The translations under genes and the position numbers were made by a program. This document shows, in pieces, positions 45,112 to 58,035 of a stretch of 64,000 nucleotides of DNA. The notes beneath the pieces were generated by a model that was not told the DNA's origin, searched no databases, and saw only the letters and a list, made by a program, of their open reading frames with translations. The stretch comes from Symsagittifera roscoffensis (taxonomy: Eukaryota; Xenacoelomorpha; Acoela; Convolutidae): NCBI RefSeq assembly GCF_963678635.1, contig NC_087065.1, forward strand, positions 13,182,743 through 13,246,742, in the 5' to 3' direction. Within the stretch, counting starts at the first letter, position 1, and each line of letters begins with the position of its first letter.

Positions 45112-45757
45112 TTTAAGATCGTGTTACAGCTTAAAGGCTACAACCAAAATACCACGTTCCCTCAATCTAGAAATAAGAACATTAGGCTGCTAAAAACAGG
45201 ATTGGAAACTCAAGTATACCATTAGTTTTTGTTGGACAAAGGACCCTTGGTCCATTTCAAATGGATTAACCTAAAACCCGCCGTATTTCAACATAGCTGT
45301 GTAAAATACACTCAAGAAATTAAATTCAATAGTCACGTATTGACATGATTCTAGACTCAAGTAAATAATCTAACTAAGATAACTCTAGAAGTTTCAGATA
45401 ATTAGTTTTGACTCAATAAGTTTTATCGGTTGGACCATTGGACAGCTTCACTCGTCGACCTGCCAACCAAGGTTCTCTCTTGCTCATTGATGACACTCTC
45501 GTAAAAGTTCACGGTGTTTTCTGTCGGGAACAAGACAACTCTACTCGAATGGGTTCCTTTAGTAAAATTGCGAACAGCAATTTTACTTTTGAACATTTTT
45601 CTGTCAATTTCCCGCAATTATATTTTTAATTCTATTGACTTCTTATTTCAGCTGCCGCGATAAATTTTAGCATGACATGGTCATTTCGAATTTTTCAAAA
45701 AAAGACGCTTCCCCCAAAATCAAGACAAAATTTCCGAATATGACCAACTGGCACAGA
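45112..45757. repeat. Repeat X, copy 3 (diverged, internally deleted)
   Basis: Aligns with X copy 1 from AAGATCGTGTTA through CCATTTCA, AAAACCCGCC, GATAACTCTAGAAGTTT, AATTAGTTTTGACTCAA and ATCAAGACAAAA. It lacks about 450 bp equivalent to 12,050-12,510. Divergence is far greater than between copies 1 and 2. It is immediately followed on the right by the plus-strand gag remnant, as a 5' LTR would be. Confidence 0.6.
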
Positions 45758-47130
45758 CTTCCGATGAAAAATGAGCAAGCTACGCTAAGACAGATAACCA
45801 GATCAAATTCTATCAAAAAAAATTCGTTGCAGTCAGGGAAAATGAAGAAAAAGTAAAACAGATGACGAAACAGACCGAACGACTTCGCTCTGAAGAATGA
45901 TAAAAACAGATAACGCAAGAGATTAAAGACAACCGGGCGGGTGACCTACAGGCAATTAATGACTCGAACAAACAGATAGGCTTTTGATGCCATAATTTGA
46001 CGAGACACAGCCACGGTCATAAACATGTTTCGAGCCAAGGAACGAGGATCCTCCTAGAGCAGCTGCACTAAGGTCGAGCTGGAGGAGTCCCCCTCAGCCT
46101 AAAACAGGGAGTTTTCTCAGGGATCAAAATATCACTGAGGGCTCAAAAGAACGATGCAGATCACTCTGCCAAGTGACATGCCACTATTATGCATGATTTG
46201 ATGATGGAAACGTTTCACAAGTCTCTTGAAACCTTCATTACGAAATTTTCAAAATCCACTGATAGGAGTGATAACTTACTAAGGACTCTAAAAAAGCCCA
46301 AGCAATACGACGATGAGTCAGGCAGCTCTATCGCAACTGCATAGAGGTGGTTAAATGCTACCTCGAAGATGAGGATCTATCCAAGTAGCAGAGATATAAT
46401 GCATTGACAAGTTACCTCGAAGGTACAGACTTGAACTGTGTCATGGCAAAAAAACAAAGGCTCAGAAATTTTTAGAAAATTTGTTGAATTGCTTTGACTT
46501 GAGAGTGCAAGGTCCACAGGAATTGATGATGTTCAAAAAGAAGCGTCGGCGCGACAATGAGTTGATTGAAAAAGTTTTTCACGATTTAGAACTACTGAGA
46601 AACAGCAGCAACCCTGATGACAGTGACGAATCTATTTGTCGGGTCCAAGTTTATGGACGGTGTCAAGAGCCAAAAACTCAAAACTATGTCTGCCACCTAT
46701 TTCATTGTAACGTCAGCTTGTGTTTCTACGCCAAACGTCTAACGTATGAAAAACTTGCGAATCATACCGAAAAGTCAAGATCGTTTGGACCGTTATTGCG
46801 ATCAAATTGGCACCAACACCGGCACAAGAAGACATGGACTAGAGAGGATTCTGCGCAAATTGTGGTTCCTGAGACTATAAGTGTCAGCCTGTCTCATGTA
46901 CAAACAGGGCATGAGAAATACCGATTTTTTCTTCAAACACCACACGAACTCGACAGATAGGGATTATGAAGAGCACGTCAGAAGAATTTTTGTAAAATTA
47001 GGCCCGCGATGCTTCCTATGCAACTTTGAGGAACACTTTATGTCAGACTGCACTCACTTTTGGGTGGCAATGATTGTGATTCTAAGAACCGCAGACTGGA
47101 AGCGGCTTTATCAGTAAGGAAGGCCACAAC
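45758..47130 (+). pseudogene. Gypsy gag remnant, plus strand
   Basis: Starts with a coiled-coil segment (about 45,790-45,900). It continues with a capsid region with frequent stops around 46,200-46,480, the frame 46,481-46,960 (LELLRNSSNPDDSDES, typical of the capsid C-terminal end), and the knuckle CFLCNFEEHFMSDC at 47,010-47,051 with all four Cys/His ligands. Related to the minus-strand gag at 41-42.7 kb. Several frame changes; not functional. Confidence 0.65.
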
Positions 47131-49172
47131 GCTTGATGAATGAAGCCGAGGCAGAGAAAAGAAGGGTTATAGAAGTACTTCGTGGTAAAGAAGGTCAAAG
47201 ATGAAACGAATCGGGTCCGGATACGGTGACTTCGACCGAACTTCAATCAGACTAAGAACTGGGAGCAAAAACTTCATTTAAAAACGTGCAGCAGGCACTA
47301 ACAATGAAACAAGTGGAGCAGTGGAGAATGAGGGAATTGGAGAAACACACTTACTGGACTGCGTGACCGACTCGACACCGAAAAGAAGACCACGAAAACG
47401 GATGAAAAAGACGCACCCAAAAACATGAGTCCAAAAACCGCGCCCAAAAATCTATTTGCTCGAGTTTTTCCGAGAGATGGAATATGAGAGAACATCGGAC
47501 CAGTCAGTCTTGCCTGAGACAGATCTTCTGAGAGATAAAACATCGGACAAAGAACTTGAATCATTAAGAAAAGTGTTCTAATGATTCAAGTTATGTAAGA
47601 CTTCAGGCTGAAGTAGATTGTTGCATTTTCGTGGAAGATGTGATCGGTAGCTTAAAGGCGAAGATGAAGGCGCGGTACCGGAAAGGGAGGGAGCAGGGAG
47701 AGACTGACCCCGTACAAGTCAAAATCAACTAGGAAAAAACATGATAGAACTTATTGTTCTATAAAATGCCTAGAGTTTGTAGTGTAATAATGGCAAAGAA
47801 GAAAGCGGGGCAACATTGTTTTTTTTGTGACTTCCATTAATTATACGCAGTGACGATAAAAAAACTCGTACAATTTACACCGAAATGGTAAACTCTCTCA
47901 AACCTGGCAGGCGCAAATTTTCTAAGCAGTTGGTTCGAGCTCTGCATTCTGGTAGGGGCCTTATGGAAGAAGACTGAGAGAAGATAGGCTAAGCAAGCGA
48001 GCTGAGACTGTTGCAGTTGGAAAGAATGACCACCTTTCGTTTTATGCAACGCGACAGCTACGTTTCACCACTGGCTCAAGAACTGACGCGATGGGGAAGT
48101 GCGGAAAAATGATGATGCGCTATGTTGACGACGTTGTAGTTTTAACAGTAACTCCTGAGGTTCCCATGGGAAAACTGGACAAAGATTCTTCCTGCAGGAG
48201 ACCAGCTGGGTTGAAGCGCAAACTGTCGAAATGTAAATCTTGAGGGAATCTATAAAATGACCGGGTAGGATGGTAGATAGACTTCAAATCAGACAAAAAC
48301 CTGTAGATGTCGAAGCAAAATTGACGTGGAAAGCACCTAAAACGGACAATCATTTTATGAGCTTTGGGTTTGTCATTTTTATTGGGAGTTTCCAAAAGGT
48401 TATACGAAAAAAAACTTGATGCAACAACTCATGCGGAAGGAAGTGAAAACATTCACCTGGAATAAAAAATACCAGGTTTTTATGGGAAAAAACAATTGGT
48501 ACTGTATGTGAGGCTCTGTCACTCGGCATGCTCACGAAGAAGGTAACCTTTGTGTAAGACATTGATTTCTCTCTGGTGACAATTTTTGCCGGCAATGCTT
48601 GTTTCTGGAACGCTTGCTGAAGAAGTAGAACTAGTCTCAAAGCTTGATTTAAAAAATTGGTTCGTTTCGTTGAGCCTGAACCAGGCCCTGAGTAAGATTC
48701 AGAGCGCTCATCTGAAGATGAAAAATTGTCCGACGAGTCGGTTTTAGCGGATGAGACTGAAGTGAAAATGTCCGGGGATTCGTTAACAGACAAGAACCAT
48801 TGGCTTGGTATAAATTTTCGACGACTCTGAAGCCAAAGTCTGCGGAGATGGAACTTTGTCGGGGATTCACGACATAGAAAAAAATGTTCCTCATATAACT
48901 GCATTGACTCTATGAAGTCAACGGACATCAGACATCATTCAAGGAAAGTGAGTGGAAACAAGCCTGAGACTACTTCAAACTAGGACATGTCAGAGGAGGC
49001 GATACGATCTTTGTTGATAGAAAGGAAGCAACGTGGATTAGATAAGGAAACATACAAATCGGACAATGAGGGCATAGTAACGGATCCTACTGGAAAGAAG
49101 AAGAAGAGAGTGCTGCATCCAAACATCCAACAAGGTTCCTACCAGATGCTACAGTCGTCAGTACTAACCTAG
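47131..49172 (+). pseudogene. Gypsy pol remnant with YVDD, plus strand
   Basis: Decayed sequence in which RT motifs can still be read: PFVLCNATATFHHWL (motif B) at about 48,031, then RYVDDVVVLT with YVDD at 48,121-48,132. A connection-domain block (FYWEFPKGYTKK, LMRKEVKTFTWN) follows at about 48,375-48,460. Stops lie between all of them. The tail frame 48,987-49,172 is hydrophilic and unassigned. RNase H and integrase are not recognisable. Confidence 0.65.
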
Positions 49173-52100
49173 AGCCTCTAGAACAAGAGGCAAAACCACT
49201 GATGAAAATTTGGTGCGTTGAAACGACGGACGGTGCTCAAATGTCAAGTTATCAGCGCACAATTGAACGTAATGGAAACTTATCTCGATTATCAGATCTT
49301 CTATGAGATATAAAAGACAGAAGAAGGTAGGTACAAGATTCTGAAGATATTGTATATACAAATGTATGATTTGTCTTACATGAACGAGGACGGAATTGTG
49401 CCTGCCAAGCAAAAAGATGAAAAGAAAAAGTCTTATATCTATTCTAGTGGCAAACATCAAAATTGTAAGCAAATTGCCGAAAACTATTTTTTCTTTTATT
49501 GCAAAAAAACTAGGATTCAATAGGTGATGGACATTACTTGTTTTTTGAATAATGGTAACTGTCGCTTTACAATTACAAACGATTACAAAAAAAATAGTTA
49601 GCAATCTTGGTACTCAAATTATCAATCAAGTTCAACGTCGAGTTCTTGTAACGCAAGATTTACCACACAGTTTCAAAAGATATCTATATAAAACAAAAAC
49701 ATATATCAGCAACGCATTATCAGCAAAAATAGCAAAAACAAGAAGTACAAAATGTTCTGATCACATTCATAAAAACTTTAGAATTTGTTATTTTTCCATC
49801 AATTTAAAAATTATTAACCATAGAAATGCATAGAAAATTACTGAGTTCAAAATAATCGACAACTTATTAAACGTTGTTCGAAATTGTTTTAAAATATTCG
49901 AGTCACGACAGTAAGGACTTTAGTTTGTTAAATTACTCAGCCCATTCCAATAAATCATTTAAAAATTGATACACCATTTGTGTTACTCCAATAATGATTT
50001 ACTCCCGCGATGGTTTTAACTGATAGTTTTAAGAACGCGACTGAAAGTCTTAACATATCAAAAAAAAAATTCTGAAAAAATAGCTTTATATAATAAAGGA
50101 GAAAAAAAAGAACAAATTTCAGTTTGAATGATTATATAAAAGATGGCATTTTGAAAATTTCAGAGAGAAAAAAAAACTATCATTACCAATGAGTGAAAAA
50201 AAAACAAAAAAGTCGAAAAACTAGAACCAGGCATCCAGTTTTTGAAAAAAAATATAGAGTAACCAGAAAAAAACATATACTTGTAACGAATCTCTTAAGG
50301 AAAAAAAACTGGAATTTTAGAGTATAAGAACAACAGCATGTCAAGCTATTTCAAAATTATAACTAATTAACTGGAAGTACCGACAGCTTATCCAGTGAAC
50401 TTGACGTGAAGGAGTCAGTGAGTAGTCTTCAAAAAAGTAATTTAATTAATCAACTATATTTTCTCTCCCAAAAAATTGGTTTGTTTCATGTCCACATTAG
50501 CTTTTGGAGAAGAATTTTTTGCAAACGAAGTGAAAAAATCTGTGAGTAATCTAGAAAGATTAATTTAATTGATCAATCACAAATTCTTTCTCAAAACAAT
50601 CGTATGTATAGTGAACACAATTTTTCAAGTGAAATTAAAAATTTTGTACTTTAGCGCGCTTTGAAAACAGAACAATGATGCTTTGAATACATGAGGCTAG
50701 CATCCCTTATTGGATTGGAAATGTTAGTGCATTTTTGGTGATTCAATTAACTATTATTCAATCTCAAAAAACACATGTGCAAAAAAACCAAGACCCGAAT
50801 AAAATTAATCCTTCAATTATCTGTTTTGATTTAAAAAAATGAACAGCCAATATGCAGCAGTTTTTTCAAAAGAGCAAAACTTTCACGAGAAAAGAAATCG
50901 TTTCTTTTTTTGGTGAAAATCAAGAGATTAAGTCTTCAACACATCTGTTATGCTGATTAATAACATTAGTTGTTTTGTGCGGCTTTTCTAAGTTTTCGAT
51001 CTAATCTCGAATAAAAAAACTTCAAAAGAACGCGACAATTTTTTGTGTTTTCTCAATTCTCAGAAAGTATTTTTCTCAGCAAAACTTTAAAAATTTGGTC
51101 TGAAATGAAAACACACGTTTTGTTTAGATATAACAGACAATCGGTAATATTAAAAAATGGTTAATTTTAAAACCAGCAAAACTAGCGCAAAAAATGAGAG
51201 AAAATTTTTAAGAACTTGGTTGATAAGATTGATTAAGAGTGGGGATGGTAATTAATTTCAATCCTGCCAGCAATATTTTTTTTTGTGAATAACTTGTATT
51301 AAAACCACCCAACCGTAACAAACTTCATTCAACTGTTACAGCAATTAACCAATTTTGATCAGGCATTTTCAATATTCAAAAAATGATCTTCATGAGTGAT
51401 TTTAACATAATCCACATGAATAGATTATAAGAGAGATTATAAATGTGGAAAAAAAACATTATTCTAGGTGGATTTTTTAAAAAATTGTCCGAATGATTTG
51501 ACGCGAGTCAAGAGCTTTGGCAAAAGTTTTGTCGATTATGTTCTAAGTGACTGAGAAACAACCGGAACTAAAAAAAGTTTTGATGCACTTTATAAAGAAG
51601 ACTTTACTTGTTTTTCGCGTCACTTGTAATGAAAAACAGCATAGAGACAGATGTTGGCAACATTCGTTTCAATTTTTTTATTTTTGCTTTTTGGTACATT
51701 TTGCATGAAATTTCTAATTTTGTGAGCATAAATAACTCCAAGTATATCGAGATTTCGATTTTTTCTTGTATATACATAAAATTTTACTACCACAAGCCAA
51801 GGTTGCTTGCTGAGTTCCATCTTAATGTATCATGGGCTGTCAAGATGCTTTTTTTGTCAGCTACAGTAGCAAGAAACTTTTAGCAATAATAATTGCGAAG
51901 ATAACTTAATGATGAAGTTCGTTGGTGATTTATCTAACAGAAATTCCGAAAATATATCGTGCCCAGAACCAGTTGAAACTAAAAATTATCGTTTTTTAAA
52001 AAGAAAAATACTAATTAATCTTTTCAACAGCCGAGAAAAGGTCAATAATAGTTTTCTATAGCTTACTAGAGTTTTGCAACGTCTTTTCTAGTTTTGAAAG

Positions 52101-55100
52101 CTTGATGAGTTGACAATTTGTTTTTTTTCAGCCCAAGTAACAAAACTCTTTGATTTCTTCAGAGTGAAAAACTGGATATTTTGTCTAGTACGGGATACAG
52201 CGTCGTGAAAAATTAATATTACTTGATAATGCAAAAATGCGGGTCTGAAACGGAAATGATTTGAATATATTTAAATAAGGCTCAAAGTTTTTACGGCGCA
52301 AAAATATGCAAAATTTGAGCTTCAGTATTTATTTTGGCTTGCATTTCAAAATTGTATACTTGGACTGCTGACGCTGAATTTCGCTTATTTTTTCAACACG
52401 CTTAAATTCATTTGTTTTTCACCAAATAAATAGAGCCGACAGTGTTCTAGCATCGTGGTGACGAAACCAGTAGTCAATACCATTGATTGCGTTTTGCCTT
52501 TTTATCCACCATTTAGTAGTTGAAAGGTAGGTCGCCTTTTATCCAATAAAAATGACGTTAATCTCGATTAATTTTTATTGATTGGGCTAGTTACTGAAAA
52601 TAGCTTCAACCCACAACCACGTCTTTTTTTGAGGTTATGTTGGTGTTTTCGATAAGTGAATAAATCCCCTTCAATGAAAAAAACTTCAAATGAGAACATC
52701 TTTTGTCTATCTTTTTCTTCATAAATGTTTTGCAAGATAGCTACAATCTTTCATATTAACTGTTACATGTTGAATCAAACATGCACTCTGTTTCCTGTAC
52801 AAATTCCAACCTTCCATATCCCAGAAGAACTGAAGCCATATCTGTTCAAATATTTTTTTGTAGAAATTGCCTGGACTAAGTAAATAAGATATTTCACAAC
52901 ATTTCACATTTCTGTGAAGCCATATCTGTTCAAATATTTTTTTGTAGAAATTGCCTGGACTAAGTAAATAAGATATTTCATAACATTAAACACAGCCTAC
53001 AGGTTATTGGAAAAGAGTCAGTCAACCCAAGTAAAAAGAATAAACGCACGTAAATGTTCTTATCGCCCATTGAGGCTTAGTAAAAAGTTTTCAGTTAAAA
53101 ATTGACTATTAAAAACGAAAAACTTTTATTATTTTTTCTTCAATTTTTTGCCCCACTCGCTACTGTGAGCTACAAAGCGAAGCAGTTAATGTCTCTCCTA
53201 TAATTATGACCAAATGATTTGCCTTAACTTAATTTGGAACGCATTAATGTGCCGCTTACGCGTGGTCAGAAAATACAGTGCTGATTTAAATTATTCGGAC
53301 AAAATGAATAAAACTTGAATTGTCAAACCCGTTTTTATGGAATTGGTTTAAGATTAGACAAAAAATGAGGAGAACAGTTGCTTAGAATTTCATTAGAAAT
53401 AATACAGTGCAATTTTTTCTTAGAACTTCTCAACTAAAATTTTACCCCAATATATATATTACAATAAGCTTCTTACACATTCCAACAAAGTTCTAGAAGG
53501 GTTAAATCTTCAAAAACCAGTATAAGAGAGATCATTTTGGCTTGATAGTCAAGAAACGTGATTTTCACTATATACAACCAAAAATCTTTGATTAAAAATA
53601 AATTATAAATACTTAACACAAATTGTTGGAGATTTAATTGTTCTAGAACTTTGTTGAGCTGTGTAAGGAGATTCTTGTGATATATATTCCTCACCAATTA
53701 ACAGCGTAATTCTTGAGTGTCTGAAAAAAGTCAAAATGGGGTTAAATTTTGGTTGCGAATTTCAGAGAAAAAGTGGCACCATATTATTTCTGATGAAACT
53801 CTAAACAACTTTTGTTCTCTTCACTTTGTCTAATCATAACCAATTTTGACAAAAACGTGTTCGAAAATTCAAGTTTTGTTCGTTTTGTCCGGATAATTTA
53901 AATCATCACTGTAGTCGATGAAATTATTTTTTTTTAATTTGAAGTTCGGAAAGCAATATCTTTTAGATGGTATTGAAAAATTAGGGCGTTACTTGACTGA
54001 AAAAATTGACTGATTAAAAAGGAGAAAAAGTACAGATTTTTTTTGTTTTTTTTTTGAATTTTTTGCTCAGGTTAAAATCAATTTTTGGAGAACTTGTTTT
54101 GTTGAATTATGTTCAAAAAACCTAATTAAAGATCTCATCTGGAGCACACAACAACAAAATTTGCCGCCAAGAACTTGCAGGCAAAGTCTTACTACATTCT
54201 TGAAGTTTTGAGACATCCACATAATTGCTGATCTGATGAAAAAATAGATTTCAAATTAATATCTTTTTAAGTATTCATGCATACTTTTGGCTAAAACTAC
54301 TTATAAAGTTGAGTGTTTAAATCTGTATTGATTATCTTAGCTGTGCTCCAACTTTTTTCTGAAAGTTAAAAAAACAGGTTAGCTGCGTTAATAGCTGCAA
54401 TTCAAAAGATTAAAACTGCTGATTTAATTTTCTCAATTGCTGCTATTAATGCCGTTAACACGTATTTAGAAAGGTTTTTTTTGACGTTGCCAGAAATATT
54501 TGATCACAATAGAGATTAAAAAAGTCATCTTTTTAATATGAACATTTAAAAGACAATATTGGTTAAAAAAATGTAATTGAGTTGCCTCAGTACCTATTCG
54601 GAAGGCTCGAAATTTTTAAGACTTTAATTTTGACCTACAGGAAGATTACAAAAAACGTTGAGACATTTTTTTCTGAAAACTTAACAAACGAGCTTTGACC
54701 AATGAGGTGAACTCAATGAATTTTCGTTGATTTCTACAAACTGCCATTGAATTCGGCAACTTCTACCTCACTTTTTTTTGTTTCGATTTTCAATTTTTTG
54801 CTCCCCCGCTAACCCAATTCCTATTTTTGAACAGTTTTCGTGATTCCAAGTTTTGATGCATCATTAGTTAAGGCATTGGTTATTGCATGCGGCCTCCAAT
54901 GTTCAATTCTTTAATTTGTAACATTCAAACGAGCAAAAATTCTTTTCTGCATCTTCATGTAGCTCAAAACTAGCCGAATCACCTTACTTTTTTTTTAAAT
55001 TTTATTTGCTGAAATTTATCTGTGGAGATGCTAAAACTTTGATCGTTCCAGACAACTTACATCCGAATTGGTTCCAGCTCAACGAAACACGTTTTTTTTT

Positions 55101-57728
55101 CGGTTGATGCAATTGAGACGGGTTAAGATATACTCAAGGTATGCCGGCTCACTAAATTACGACACATTTTTTGAAAAAGAAACTTGAAGGGTGACCAAAT
55201 TAGTTTAAGTCAGTCGAAACATACCCAATTTTAGTCGGACCACTCGAAAAACAAGTTGAGCACGTCGACCCAAACATAGATGAAAATACGGTTATCTGTA
55301 ATTTTTCTTTCGATCTAGGCGCTTAGAAGTCTGGATTTGCTGAATAATTAACAACTGCTCTGCTCTAGCTCAGACGACTACTGAACCGGGTTGCCTAGTT
55401 TTTCTTATTTTTGAAAGTGATGTGGACACGTGGTTTGAAATTACAAAGTGGTTTATTGACACTTTAATCACGATTCGACAGGCAACCAGAACCACATCTG
55501 AGCTTCTACTTCTCGAAAACAGTTTTTTTTAGTTCGTTAGTCGGCCAGAACTGTTGGCTTTTACTACAAGTCCCCTTTAACAAAGTGTACCAGAATTATG
55601 GTTTGAGTTGTTCTAATGAAGTTCTCTCATGTGAGTGACTTTTGTTCAAGTAACAACATGGTGTTAAAATTGAAAGGGACTCGACAACTTTTGATGCAAA
55701 GCTTGAGAATTTAATTGTTTATTCAAACAGCCATTAGCAATACTGCTGCAGGTCTTACTGATTCAGCATATGTAAATTCAATAGTCTTCCAATGTTGACC
55801 GGTTAGTACTTAATCTGTACTTTTTCCTAACATATTTTCTAACAGAAATCGCCCAAGGGGGCAAAATTGTTGTTTATACTATTCCTATTCTCGCCCTGAC
55901 GGTTATGGCGAATTAGTTAGTATATTCTGGGTTGTTTGTTAGTGTTATAACAAACTACCAACTGAAACTTATCCCCGCCAATTCCCACACCGGAAGTTTC
56001 AAAACTAACCGAAAAGAGTCAATCTTCTCGAAGCTGTTTTTGAGAAGAAGACATGGGATCATGTGGCTCTCAGGTTGTTACACGGAGCGTGGCTGATATA
56101 AAAATAACAACCCCCAGGTTATAACTAGTTAATGGAACCAGTACTATCTACGCGGATGTCTGGAATATTATTAATTTATTTACCAGCTCAGAAACCTAAT
56201 GGCGAAAAGGTTCTCAGCCGCACACCAATTTATTCAACCATTATATATGTATATTATTCTTAGAAGGTTTCAGAAGTTATCATCTTCCTAAGGCATATAA
56301 ATTCTAACAACAGAAATTACTAACTGCTTGCGGTCCCTCTGGCACAGAATGTTCCGACTACTGTTTTCCAAAAATAACTCCATTTCGATTATGCTCCAAG
56401 AATAATTAAAGCTGCAAGCTTGTTTTTTATTCACTGAGCATTCAATTTGATTTACAGAACGCTGTTGGCCGATAATTTAAAAACTATTTTTTAACATTAA
56501 CCTTCATTAAAACAATGTCTGTAATTTAGAGCGATTATTCGTAGAGTTACCAAAAGGTGAACTCAGAGAAGCAAAAACCGCAGACTCAACCTAACTTCTT
56601 GGATTGTTTTTCGGAACAGCAAATTTCTCGTGACTATTCTCGATCCAATTAAAATTACCTGAAGTTCTACTGCTGAACACATGTTTACGTTTTGACTGTT
56701 CTACTAGAAAGCAAATAGCCAACGACTTTAACTTCGACTAAGCTACTACAGTCTTACGATTTTAAGTCTTCGGAATCTTTGATTTGCGGCTGCCTTTCAA
56801 AGATGACCTGAAGGCACTTTTATTTTTAAAAGGCGCCAGACACTCGGACTATTAGAGAATTGTTTGCAGTCGATTATTGTTTCATTTAACAACTCTACAA
56901 AGATAGTCTGTAACAGAAAAAGGAGCTTATCGTACTCGGATTAATTTTCATCCTTTCAAAGAGTTTCAGCCTGTTTGGTATGACTGGTAATCACCTAAGT
57001 ATTAGTTTGGCTACAACATATTTACGCTTAAGTTTCGCTTTATAAACAAAGTGGTCCAAAAGGTATCCATTTAGATTAGAGAGACATTAGTCATTGTCCT
57101 TTGACGTCGTTGAGTCGAGTTGGCCCTGTTATTTCACGTTTTTCTGTTGATTGGCAATCATGGTATCAGTGAGTAATCAGTTTCAGTTTCGGCAATCGAA
57201 TGACGGACGCCATGACATCTCCTGTACCTGTTCTGTAATGTTTATTTGGTAAACTATCGTTCCTCGACAGAAACTCCTAAATGAATTCTCAATTCTGACC
57301 ATTTCTTTTTGAGATGATGACTGTTACTCATTTTCATCACTCACTTTTACTCTGAAGACGTTTTAGATCCAAGGAAAGTAATAACAAAACTCAGTCATCG
57401 TAAATATTTACGAATTCACGTGACAACTTACTTAACTCTTTAGATTCCTTTCCTTAACTTCGAAGCAGACTCCTTTGTAGTGGAACTTTTTATCAAAACA
57501 GCAAAAGCAACAACCATTTTCCCATTTTCGATAGCTATTTCTAACAATTGTCCATAAAAACCGAATTTTCATCATTATCAATTTTTCAAAAATCGATATT
57601 ACAGCTTTCAAAAAGCCATCTACTTGTAAGTACTTTAACATCAAAGACCAGTTAGTTCGTCTCTCACAGAATTGTTAGTAAAAATTACTAGATATTGAGC
57701 AGTCTAAATAAGAGTAGAGAGCGGAAAA
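49173..57728. other. AT-rich intergenic region without supported genes
   Basis: About 8.5 kb of AT-rich sequence with many A and T runs. ORFs are short (the longest are about 60-145 codons at 49,164-49,604 minus and 49,552-49,833 plus), with no domain or conserved-looking composition. Small frames at 51.6-51.9, 52.7-52.9, 53.5-53.7 and 57.4-57.6 kb are likewise unconvincing. A TATAAAA-like string at about 56,097 has no gene near it. One 84-bp duplication occurs at 52,831. This stretch separates the transposon-dense part from the single-copy gene. Confidence 0.5.
52831..52988. repeat. 84-bp tandem duplication
   Basis: TGAAGCCATATCTGTTCAAA at 52,831 recurs at 52,915 and the two copies match for about 70 bases with one or two differences (ATTTCACAACATT versus ATTTCATAACATT). 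Simple duplication in non-coding DNA; high identity suggests a recent event. Confidence 0.9.
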
Positions 57729-58035
57729 ATGATGGATTGGAGTTGGGTAGAGTTGGAGCGACAGATGATGGATCTGAAGAGAGACATTACAGTCCCCTCC
57801 CCCGCGACAGGAGAATCAACAGAAGGGGGGTCACTACAAGGACAAGGGGGTCAGAATAGAACTGTGGAAGAGAAGTTCCAGGCATGTTTGGCTCTTTTGG
57901 ACACTCTCAGAGCACAACAACAACAAAATCATCATGACCATCATGGTAAACATGAGGGACATACACACATACAATCCGCCTCTTCAAACGCATCTTCTTT
58001 GTCTGCCGAGGAACCGTTCTTCATCACGCGATCAG
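57729..58035 (+). CDS. Exon 1: N-terminal 102 residues
   Basis: Begins MMDWSWVELERQMMDLKRD, an amphipathic helix likely conserved as a short interaction motif. A Gly/Ser/Thr-rich linker follows, then a second helix (about residues 46-66, EEKFQACLALLDTLRAQQQQ) running into a His-rich stretch (about residues 67-80). The exon ends in phase 1 after ITRS. The reading frame beyond the donor hits a stop within 18 bases, consistent with splicing here. Confidence 0.7.

Noticed and set aside
49164-49833. ORFs of 146 (minus) and 93 (plus) codons at the edge of the AT-rich region
   Set aside because: Low-complexity composition, overlap on opposite strands and no recognisable motif.
52540-52590. Possible hairpin CCAATAAAAAT...ATTTTTATTGATTGG
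   Set aside because: Pairing is imperfect and AT-only, as expected by chance in this AT-rich sequence.
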